Assembly (NCBI RefSeq): GCF_023913755.1
Contig: NZ_JAMXBJ010000025.1
Span: 2,800 to 54,576, forward strand
Direction of reading: 5' to 3'
DNA from: Pseudarthrobacter cellobiosi
Lineage (GTDB): Bacteria > Actinomycetota > Actinomycetes > Actinomycetales > Micrococcaceae
Length of the DNA stretch: 51,777 nt
Position numbers and translations under genes: made by a program. Positions 33,914-40,673 of this stretch are shown piece after piece; within the stretch, counting starts at the first letter, position 1, and the number at the start of each line of letters is the position of its first letter. The notes under the pieces were generated by a model. That model made no database searches. It was given only the letters and a program-made list of their open reading frames with translations, and was not told the DNA's origin.

Positions 33914-34917
33914 GCACCGCAGCCGTTTCCACGGGACCCGCACCGAAGTTGAAGACGTCGGCAATGATCGCGTCCTTCGCCGACCCCGGCCAGAAAACTG
34001 CCTCCGCACCGTTCGGGCATGCGCTCGTCAAAGCCGCGCAGGAGAACGACAAAATTGTCGGCCTCACCGCGGACCTCGGCAAATACACCGACATGCACAT
34101 CTTCGCCCAGGCGTACCCCGAACGATTCTTCCAGATGGGCATGGCCGAACAGCTCCTCTTCGGCGCCGCCGCAGGCATGGCCGAAACCGGGCTCATCCCG
34201 TTCGCCTCCACGTACTCCGTGTTCGCCGCACGCCGCGCCTACGACTTCCTCTGCCTCGACAGCGCCGAACCCAACCTGAATGTCAACATCGTCGGCGGGC
34301 TCCCGGGCCTTACCACCGGCTACGGACCCAGCCACCAGGCCACCGAGGACATGGCCATCTTCCGCGGCATGCCCAACCTGACCATCGTGGACCCCTGCGA
34401 CTCGATCGACATCGAGCAGGCCGTCCCCCAACTCGCCGCCAGCGACGGACCCACCTACCTGCGCCTGCTCCGCGGCAACGTGCCCACGGTCCTGGACGAA
34501 TACGACTACACCTTCGAGCTCGGCAAAGCCAAGGTTCTGCGCGGCGGCAACGACGTTGTCTTCATCTCCTCCGGGCTGATGACCATGCGCGCCCTGCAGG
34601 CAGCGAAAGCCCTCGCGGCACACAACGTGGACGTCGCCGTCGTCCACACACCCACCATCAAACCCTTCGACGCCGCCACCGTCCTGGCCGAAATCAACAC
34701 CGACCGGCTCGCCATCACCCTGGAAAACCACAGCGTGATCGGCGGCCTCTTCGAAACGGTTGCGTCCGCCATCGTCACCGCCGGACTTGGCAAACGCGTG
34801 GTGCCGGTGGCGCTGCCGGACCAGTTCCTCGACGCCGGCGCGCTCCCGACGCTCCACGACCGCTACGGACTCACGGTCCAGAAGATCGTGGCAAAAGTGC
34901 TCGCCGAGCTGAAGTAG
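33910..34917 (+). CDS. Transketolase-like enzyme, C-terminal subunit
   Basis: A 335-residue partner containing the pyrimidine-binding and C-terminal transketolase domains. GLTADLGKYTDMHIFAQAYP and QMGMAEQLLFGAAAGMAETG carry the catalytic Glu that activates TPP. FASTYSVFAARRAYD, GPSHQATEDMAIFRGMPNLT and VIGGLFETVASAI follow the family pattern. It starts at the ATG overlapping the N-subunit stop. With that subunit it would transfer a two-carbon ketol group between sugar phosphates. The pair is not fused, unlike housekeeping transketolase. Confidence 0.92.
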   Translation: MSTAAVSTGPAPKLKTSAMIASFADPGQKTASAPFGHALVKAAQENDKIVGLTADLGKYTDMHIFAQAYPERFFQMGMAEQLLFGAAAGMAETGLIPFASTYSVFAARRAYDFLCLDSAEPNLNVNIVGGLPGLTTGYGPSHQATEDMAIFRGMPNLTIVDPCDSIDIEQAVPQLAASDGPTYLRLLRGNVPTVLDEYDYTFELGKAKVLRGGNDVVFISSGLMTMRALQAAKALAAHNVDVAVVHTPTIKPFDAATVLAEINTDRLAITLENHSVIGGLFETVASAIVTAGLGKRVVPVALPDQFLDAGALPTLHDRYGLTVQKIVAKVLAELK

Positions 34918-34974
34918 AAGCGTTTCGCCGGAAGCGCGGGGCCGTACCAGCTGGCGCCGCGCTTCTGGCGTACC

Positions 34975-35010
34975 ATCGACAGTTAACACATCGACTGTAA
35001 ACAGTTGACC
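34975..35010. promoter_or_regulatory. Overlapping GntR operators upstream of gntR
   Basis: ATCGACAGTTAAC (34975-34987), ATCGACTGTAAAC (34990-35002) and GTAAACAGTTGAC (34998-35010) are variants of the 13-bp motif found at 31530-31612. The last two overlap. They lie 24-59 bases upstream of the gntR start, implying autoregulation. Confidence 0.72.
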
Positions 35011-35033
35011 ACTGACATTGAGGAAGTACCACG

Positions 35034-35687
35034 ATGGCCGGAGCAACGCTGCTGGGACTGCAAAAGAAGAGCCTTCGCGAGCAGGCCCTCTCGGCACTGC
35101 GCGCCGCCATCACCAGCGGCGAGCTGGAACCGGGGCGGCATCTGGTGGAAACCGAGCTGTCGGAAATGCTCCAGATCAGCCGCGGCACGTTGCGGGAAGC
35201 GCTGCGCCAACTCGAACAGGAAGGCCTCCTCTCCCCCGGGCCCCGGGGCCGGCTTTCCGTCCGGCACCTGGATGAGAAGGAAATCCGCGACATCTACTCC
35301 GTCCGGGCAGCCCTTGAATCCCTGGCGGCCCGCACCCTGTGCGAACTCCCGGACCGGGAGCACGTCATCACCTCGCTGCGGGCCGCCATTGAAGCCATGG
35401 CCGCCGCAGAGCAGGCCAGCCTGCAGGAACGCATCGAGTCGGATCTGGAATTCCATCGGACCCTGTGCCGCCTGACCGGCAACGAAACCCTGCTGCATTC
35501 CTGGGAGTCGCTGGAAGGGTCCATCCGCATGTCCATCATGTTCGCGGGCCGGGACAAGGGTGTGAAGAACATGAGCGTGGACCGGCACTACGACATCGTC
35601 ACCGCCATCGAGACCGGAGACGCCTCGCTGGCCCGGAACACAATCCGCGAGCACATGGACACCGCTGCTGCGAACCTTGTGGCGTAG
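35034..35687 (+). CDS. GntR-family (FadR/FCD) transcriptional regulator of the sugar cluster
   Basis: A 217-residue regulator. The winged helix runs LREQALSALRAAITSGELEP to ISRGTLREALRQLEQEGLLS (residues about 10-65). The all-helical FCD effector domain follows, with probable metal/ligand residues in ESDLEFHRTLCRLTGNETLL and NTIREHMDTA. It lies 116 bases past the transketolase gene with its own cluster of operators and so has a separate promoter. The same motif lies in the divergent promoter at 31.5 kb, making it the likely repressor of all eight genes. The inducer is probably a pathway sugar or phosphate. Confidence 0.92.
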   Translation: MAGATLLGLQKKSLREQALSALRAAITSGELEPGRHLVETELSEMLQISRGTLREALRQLEQEGLLSPGPRGRLSVRHLDEKEIRDIYSVRAALESLAARTLCELPDREHVITSLRAAIEAMAAAEQASLQERIESDLEFHRTLCRLTGNETLLHSWESLEGSIRMSIMFAGRDKGVKNMSVDRHYDIVTAIETGDASLARNTIREHMDTAAANLVA

Positions 35688-35786
35688 GGCAGCGGACTTA
35701 GAACAGCCCGGGCAGCCTGCCGCTCGCGGCCGTGTATTTTCCGGGAGGGACCGTAGGAGACCGACGCCGTATACTCGGTGCCAGCC

Positions 35787-36173
35787 ATGACCATCCTTCC
35801 GTCCTCCCCCGCCAGCGTCCGCATTGATGCGTGGCTGTGGGCGATCCGCGCCTACAAGACGCGCTCTGCCGCCACCGCGTCGTGCCGGGCCGGGCACGTG
35901 CGGCTGAACGGAAGCCCGGCCAAAGCCTCGGCCACTCTGGTCACGGGCGACACCGTCACCGTGCGGATGTCCGGCTTCGAACGCACCCTCGAAGTCCGCC
36001 GCCTGATCGCCAAACGCGTCGGCGCAGAGGTGGCTTCGCACTGCTTCACCGACCACACGCCGCCAAGGTCGGTGGCGCCGGCACTGGGCCTCCCGCAGCG
36101 CGACCGTGGCGCGGGACGTCCCACCAAGAAGGACCGCCGCGAGATGGAACGGCTCAAGGGCCCCGCAACCTAG
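35787..36173 (+). CDS. S4-domain RNA-binding protein (Hsp15-like)
   Basis: A 128-residue protein with the S4 alpha-L fold: VRIDAWLWAIRAYKTRSAAT, GHVRLNGSPAKASATLVTGD, then TVTVR. Hsp15 proteins bind free 50S subunits carrying nascent chains after heat stress. The basic C-terminal tail (GRPTKKDRREMERLKG) fits RNA binding. TATACT at 35770-35775 looks like a -10 element; transcription would then start within a few bases of the ATG, giving a leaderless or nearly leaderless mRNA. A GTG three codons upstream (35778) is an alternative start. Confidence 0.85.
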   Translation: MTILPSSPASVRIDAWLWAIRAYKTRSAATASCRAGHVRLNGSPAKASATLVTGDTVTVRMSGFERTLEVRRLIAKRVGAEVASHCFTDHTPPRSVAPALGLPQRDRGAGRPTKKDRREMERLKGPAT

Positions 36174-36282
36174 GCCCTCGAGGCCAGCAGCGTCGGTACG
36201 TGGGGACTGCTGTGAAACCCTTCATCAATGTTCCCGTCGGGTCAGAGTCCTGCTCCGCGACTGAGCTATCAGAATTGAAACT

Positions 36283-37746
36283 GTGAACAACATCGTCCTG
36301 ACCTCCGTCCGACAGCCCGGCGAGGACACAGTCTCGGACCTTTACATCGTTGACGGCGTGGTGACCCGGATCAGTGCCGGCGCCGGGATCCCGGGCGACG
36401 CCCGCGTGGTCAGCCTGGACGGGCGCTACGTCATTCCGGGGCTCTGGGACGAGCACGTCCACATGACCCAGTGGGCGCTGCATTCAAGCAGGCTGGACCT
36501 GTCCGCCGCCGCATCCGCGCGAGAGGCGGCGGCCGACGTCGGACTTTCTGTTCGCGACACCGATCCTTCGGTCACCACGGTGGGGGTGGGCTTCCGCGAC
36601 GCCCTGTGGGCGGACGTCCCCACCCTGGAAATGCTCGACGCCGCCACCGGCAGCCAGGCCACCGCCCTGATCAGCCACGACCTGCATTCTGTCTGGCTGA
36701 ACAGCGCAGCCGCCCGGCGGTTTGGGGTGGAGGTTGACGCCGGCGGCCTGCTGCGGGAGGAACCTGCTTTTGCGCTGACCCGTGAGCTGGGCCAACTTCC
36801 GGACTCAGTGGTGGACGGCTGGGTCCGCGATGCCGCAGAAGCAGCATCCGCCCGGGGCATTGTGGGCGTCGTTGATTTTGAAATGACCTGGAACCGTGAC
36901 GTCTGGCTGCGCCGCTTTGCCGGTGGACTCAACAGCCTGAGGGTGGACGCCGGTGTCTACCCGGAGGACCTGGAGCGGGCCCACCACGACGGCATGCGCA
37001 CGGGCCTGGAGCTCGACGGCGGCAAGGGGCTCCTGAGCGCCGGCCCGCTGAAGGTGCTCATTGACGGTTCGCTGAACACGCGGACGGCGTTTTGTGTGGA
37101 TCCCTACCCCGACGGCGGCTACGGGCTGCTGACTGTCAACGTTGATGACTTGTTGTCCCTGCTTAGCCGGGCGCGGGAGTACGGCTTTGTCCCGGCGGTC
37201 CATGCGATCGGGGATGGCGCCAACCAGGTGGCGCTGGATGCCTTCGAGCGAGCAGGGATCGGCGGCCGGATTGAACACGCGCAGTTTGTCCGGACGGAGG
37301 ATTTGGCCCGCTTTGGGCGTCTGGGGGTTACGGCAAGCGTGCAGCCGGGGCATGCACTGGATGACCGCGACGCCGCGGAGGCCAACTGGGGCGGCCGCAC
37401 GCAGCGGGCGTTTCCGCTGAGGTCGCTGCTCAACGCCGGAGCCACGTTGGCGCTGGGTTCGGACGCGCCGGTTGCGCCGCTGGATCCTTGGGCTGCGATG
37501 TCCGCGGCCAGCACCCGGTCCCGGCAGGACACCCGCGGGCCGTGGCATCCCCAGGAATGCATCAGCCGACGGCAGGCACTTGCCGCTTCAGCTAGGGGCC
37601 GGAGCCGGCTCCGGGCCGGGGACCCGGCGGACCTGGTGGTGCTCGACGCCGATCCGCTGGCCTCGCCGGACCCGGAATTCGCCGCCATGCCGGTTGCGGC
37701 AACGCTGGTGGCCGGCCGCTTCACGTACGACGGCGGCCTGGCTTAG
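36283..37746 (+). CDS. Amidohydrolase family 3 (YtcJ-like) metal-dependent hydrolase
   Basis: A 487-residue TIM-barrel hydrolase. The metal motif HxH is in LWDEHVHMTQW (residue about 50). Later ligands are His in FVPAVHAIGDGANQVALDAF and RIEHAQFV, and Asp in LALGSDAPVAPLDPW. The barrel is bounded by the small beta-sandwich formed by both ends. YtcJ-like enzymes hydrolyse amides or formamides of varied substrates; none is assigned. Start is GTG at 36283 with no clear Shine-Dalgarno; a TATCAG hexamer about 15 bases upstream may be the -10, so the leader is short. Its stop overlaps the convergent gene's stop. Confidence 0.87.
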   Translation: MNNIVLTSVRQPGEDTVSDLYIVDGVVTRISAGAGIPGDARVVSLDGRYVIPGLWDEHVHMTQWALHSSRLDLSAAASAREAAADVGLSVRDTDPSVTTVGVGFRDALWADVPTLEMLDAATGSQATALISHDLHSVWLNSAAARRFGVEVDAGGLLREEPAFALTRELGQLPDSVVDGWVRDAAEAASARGIVGVVDFEMTWNRDVWLRRFAGGLNSLRVDAGVYPEDLERAHHDGMRTGLELDGGKGLLSAGPLKVLIDGSLNTRTAFCVDPYPDGGYGLLTVNVDDLLSLLSRAREYGFVPAVHAIGDGANQVALDAFERAGIGGRIEHAQFVRTEDLARFGRLGVTASVQPGHALDDRDAAEANWGGRTQRAFPLRSLLNAGATLALGSDAPVAPLDPWAAMSAASTRSRQDTRGPWHPQECISRRQALAASARGRSRLRAGDPADLVVLDADPLASPDPEFAAMPVAATLVAGRFTYDGGLA

Positions 37747-38249
37747 TTCCGCACCTTGGCCTGCACGAGATTCGCGAACGGCAGCCGGCCATGCTCCGCA
37801 ATAAAGGCTGCGTGATACGCGGCCTCGGCTTGGTTTACTTCTTCGGCGGGCACCTCTTTCCACGCCATGATGAGTTCATCCGTGTGGGTCAGCTGCCAGA
37901 TGAGGCGGCCGTCCCAATGGCCCGGCGGCCTGCCCCGCCCAAAATCCAGGAACTCCTTGATCTGGTTCCGAAGGCCGCGGTTGCCCTTGCTTCCCGGCCC
38001 GGCTTTGCCAAGGTAGAGAATGTCGGCGCCGTCCACCCATTCCGCCCATATGGCGTCCGCCGGCAGAGTGGGATTCTTTTTCTTGAAGGTCCCGGCGGTG
38101 CTGATCTTCAGGAAGTGCGGCTCGAACTCATTCGGCCGAAGAACGGCGAACACCCCGGTGCCCTGCGGAACCCTGATGATCTCAAGGCTGTCGAAGCTCC
38201 GGAAGCCGGCAAAGCCGTCGGACTTGAGCGTTTTCCTGTTCATCATCAT
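37743..38249 (-). CDS. GIY-YIG-like protein, uncharacterised
   Basis: A 168-residue protein from the first of three consecutive ATG codons at 38249. The core resembles a GIY-YIG nuclease-type fold, with GVFAVLRPNEFEPHFL, DILYLGKAGPGSKGNRGLRN and a later basic helix. The second half of the motif is LYLGKAG rather than a textbook YIG. The end, EAAYHAAFIAEHGRLPFANL, is the usual C-terminal helix with its acidic residue. Activity is uncertain. It is divergent from the gene at 38368. Confidence 0.6.
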   Translation of the reverse strand: MMMNRKTLKSDGFAGFRSFDSLEIIRVPQGTGVFAVLRPNEFEPHFLKISTAGTFKKKNPTLPADAIWAEWVDGADILYLGKAGPGSKGNRGLRNQIKEFLDFGRGRPPGHWDGRLIWQLTHTDELIMAWKEVPAEEVNQAEAAYHAAFIAEHGRLPFANLVQAKVRN

Positions 38250-38367
38250 GACGTTACCCGGCCAGGCGCCGGTCCGGAGCAAACTTGCACTGCGCACCCA
38301 TACGCCCAAAAGCGTAGAGTGGGTTAAGACGCCTGTTTCTGGACGCCGTGCTGCTGAGGGAGAGATC

Positions 38368-38985
38368 GTGACGATTGACTGGGACGAAAAAAAGGCCCTG
38401 CTACAGGAACCAAACATCGCGGCGGTAACGCAGCTCTGCGATGAACTGATGGAAAAGAAGCCAGGGTCCGTCGTCCCCTACATCGACCCCGTGCACGACG
38501 AGGACGAATGCCGGATCGTCAGCCTCCACGTCAGTCCGGGCAAGGGCACCGAATCCGGCTTCGTCTCCCATTTCAACGACGACGAAGCCGCCCGCCGCGC
38601 CACCCAGATTTACGAACTTGCCGAGCTTGATCCGCGCTATGTGATGCCGTGGAACGCGTACCCGTGGGTGCGGGATCCGGAGCTTCCGTCGGCGCTGAAC
38701 GTGCAGGAGAAGACCGACGGCCTGCGGCCCTTCCGGCAGTTCCTGAAGATCAACCGCCGTGTCTCCGCAGTCATCGCCCACGGCACGGACGCTTCCACAT
38801 TCCTCACCCTTTTCGAGAAGACCTACCATTCATCCCTGAAGAACAGCGGCATCAAGATCTACAAGGCCAGCGCGCTCGGCGGGCGGGCCTTTGCTGTTTC
38901 CGAAGCAAAACAGGAGGATCTCCTCGCCAAGAGCGTGGACGTCTACAAGGACGCCATGCAGCGGGCAGGCATCCAGCACCTTTAG
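38368..38985 (+). CDS. Uracil-DNA-glycosylase-like protein
   Basis: A 205-residue protein read from GTG 38368, preceded by GAGGGAGAG. YVMPWNAYPWVRDPELPSAL and SAVIAHGTDASTFLTLFEK resemble the active-site loops of the uracil-DNA glycosylase superfamily fold (substrate-binding Asn-x-Tyr-Pro type stretch and a C-terminal His motif). The strong catalytic motif GxDPG is not evident, so this is a fold-level call and glycosylase activity is unproven. Confidence 0.5.
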   Translation: MTIDWDEKKALLQEPNIAAVTQLCDELMEKKPGSVVPYIDPVHDEDECRIVSLHVSPGKGTESGFVSHFNDDEAARRATQIYELAELDPRYVMPWNAYPWVRDPELPSALNVQEKTDGLRPFRQFLKINRRVSAVIAHGTDASTFLTLFEKTYHSSLKNSGIKIYKASALGGRAFAVSEAKQEDLLAKSVDVYKDAMQRAGIQHL

Positions 38986-39018
38986 CCACGCACGACGGCG
39001 GCAGTCACCGCGGTTGCC

Positions 39019-40263
39019 TCAGCCTTCCAGCAGCCTCCGCCGGTGTTTCAGCTCCTTCACCCACGCCCTGGTGACCATGTCCGGGAACGGCGAGCCGCCG
39101 TCGTCGTTCTTCGCCGGACCTCCGAGCCCCGCGAACGCTGCGCCTGACTCCAGGTCGGCGATCAGCGGACCTGACGCCTTCAGTGCAAGCTCCAGCACCT
39201 GGGCGGCCGTGCGGTCACTCAGTCCCAGGTCCTTGGCCCAGCCAAGAAAGTGGCGGCGCGAGATCCCGCTCCGCTTCCCGTTCAGGGTCAGCGCAAGGGT
39301 CTTGTCCCCGTAGACCACGGTGGAGGGAATGTCGTAGACCGGGGCGATGGTCCACTCGCCATGCGGCTGCTGGACCATGGAAACGTTCTTGGCGTGCAGG
39401 TCCCCGTTACCGCTCAGCCACGCAAACGCCCCCTGGACCGCCAGGTTCCGGAGAGCCGGGAGAGGCGCCGAGCAATAATCGGCCAGAGCATGGCAGACCT
39501 GCCCATAAGCCACGTTGTACTTGTCCGCCGGGTAGAGCTTCAGGACCTGCGCCCCATCCTCCACCGCCAGCCGCCGGACGTCGTCCGGCCCGCCGCCGGA
39601 GATGGGCACCCGGTCGAAGCGTTCCACCAGGAGCCCTGGCCGGCCCGCGACGTCCCGGATCAGCCGGACCCGGCTCAGCGGAATCCGCAGCCTGGCCGCA
39701 TACCGGAACATCACCAGCTCGTTCTCCACCACATGCGGGAATTCGGGGGCGTTGAGCTTAAGGATGAACCGCCTGCCGGCGCTGGCCACAGGGAGCGAGA
39801 TCATGCCGGCAGACAGCTTGTCCTGCACACCGGCCAGCGCCACTGGGTCGATCAGGTCCGGATCGCCGAGCAACTTGTCGAAGTCCACCGGCAGCTTGGG
39901 ATCCAGCTGGACAGCGTGCTCGTCGGAATCCAGCGGCTCGCCGTGGCCTATGATCTGGACGTCGCCCACCGGGTTCCCGCCAGCGGCGATCAGCAGGGAC
40001 AGGTCATCGTCGGCGCTGGTCTTGATGGACCGCCGCAGCGCGTTAAGCCGGCGGCCCTCCGGCAGGAGGCCGGTGAAATAGGGCGGCGCCGCCCCCGCCG
40101 CTGAATCGACGGGCGCGCCGGTGAGCGGCAAGGAACTGGCGACCGCGGCTCCCCCGGACGCGAGGTACGCCGGCACGTAGCTGAACCGGGTGCCGCCGTC
40201 GTGCCGTTCGAGCCGGGCTGCCAGCACCCCGGCCTTGTAGATGTCCGCGACGCGGTGCTTCAT
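39019..40263 (-). CDS. hipA: HipA-family serine/threonine kinase toxin
   Basis: A 414-residue HipA-type kinase. The N-terminal couple domain includes GLLPEGRRLNALRRSIKTSA and GGNPVGDVQI. The kinase core has AGVQDKLSAGMI (glycine-rich loop equivalent), ENELVMFRYAARL, LLVERFDRV, NGDLHAKNVSMV (catalytic Asp) and APVYDIPSTVVYG (Mg-binding Asp). HipA kinases phosphorylate aminoacyl-tRNA synthetases (GltX for E. coli HipA) and induce dormancy. The ATG overlaps the hipB stop by 4 bases. The family is very diverse, so toxicity is inferred. Confidence 0.9.
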   Translation of the reverse strand: MKHRVADIYKAGVLAARLERHDGGTRFSYVPAYLASGGAAVASSLPLTGAPVDSAAGAAPPYFTGLLPEGRRLNALRRSIKTSADDDLSLLIAAGGNPVGDVQIIGHGEPLDSDEHAVQLDPKLPVDFDKLLGDPDLIDPVALAGVQDKLSAGMISLPVASAGRRFILKLNAPEFPHVVENELVMFRYAARLRIPLSRVRLIRDVAGRPGLLVERFDRVPISGGGPDDVRRLAVEDGAQVLKLYPADKYNVAYGQVCHALADYCSAPLPALRNLAVQGAFAWLSGNGDLHAKNVSMVQQPHGEWTIAPVYDIPSTVVYGDKTLALTLNGKRSGISRRHFLGWAKDLGLSDRTAAQVLELALKASGPLIADLESGAAFAGLGGPAKNDDGGSPFPDMVTRAWVKELKHRRRLLEG

Positions 40264-40526
40264 TGGTTTGTTTCTTGGGTCTTGCCGTGGCCAGCGAGGG
40301 CGCGGGCGGCGTGGCTGGTCCGGGCGGCCAGCCGGAGCTCAAGCCCCAATGTTTCCAGCACGGCGGTGAGTGAGTCCAGCTGGATGCTGGGCTTGCCCTG
40401 CTCGACGAAGCGGACAAAGCGCTCGGAGACTCCGGCCATGTCGGCTAGATCCTGCTGGGTGAGGCCTAAGGCTGCCCGGCGCGTCCGGACTTCACCCGCG
40501 AGCCGGTCCGCGAATGCATCCGCCAT
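40260..40526 (-). CDS. hipB: HipB-like XRE-family antitoxin/repressor
   Basis: An 88-residue helix-turn-helix protein: VRTRRAALGLTQQDLADMAG then VSERFVRFVEQGKPSIQLDS, the classic XRE fold, and VLETLGLELRLAART ending. The ATG at 40526 is chosen because GGAG lies 7 bases upstream; TTG 40538 and ATG 40532 are in frame but overlap that site. As in other hipBA pairs it should bind HipA and repress the operon, probably at the palindrome at 40541-40554 directly upstream. Confidence 0.88.
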   Translation of the reverse strand: MADAFADRLAGEVRTRRAALGLTQQDLADMAGVSERFVRFVEQGKPSIQLDSLTAVLETLGLELRLAARTSHAARALAGHGKTQETNQ

Positions 40527-40540
40527 GGGCATCTCCAATA

Positions 40541-40554
40541 GGTACGATCGTGCC
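40541..40554. promoter_or_regulatory. Candidate HipB operator palindrome
   Basis: GGTACGATCGTGCC is a near-perfect palindrome (one mismatched pair) 14 bases upstream of the hipB start codon. Its position over the leader or promoter fits autorepression. Confidence 0.45.
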
Positions 40555-40607
40555 GTTTTAGCTGTATCCCTATTCTAGCCGGGCAACTCGCTCCAACCTA
40601 GAGAGAT

Positions 40608-40632
40608 ATCGGAACGAACGTGCCGTTCCGAT
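40608..40632. terminator. Inverted repeat between the sensor-kinase gene and hipB
   Basis: ATCGGAACG (40608-40616) pairs perfectly with CGTTCCGAT (40624-40632). It lies 42 bases beyond the sensor-kinase stop on the minus strand and upstream of hipB, so it may be a terminator of the kinase gene or a second upstream operator. Confidence 0.45.
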
Positions 40633-40673
40633 TGCCACGAGGGAACCTTTCTCTGCCTCCGACGGCGTGGACT

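Noticed and set aside
36241..36277. tRNA-like D-arm on the minus strand (TAGCTCAGTCGCGGAGC)
   Set aside because: The D-stem pairs, but the anticodon stem does not close and no T-arm or matching acceptor stem follows. At most a fragment; probably chance.
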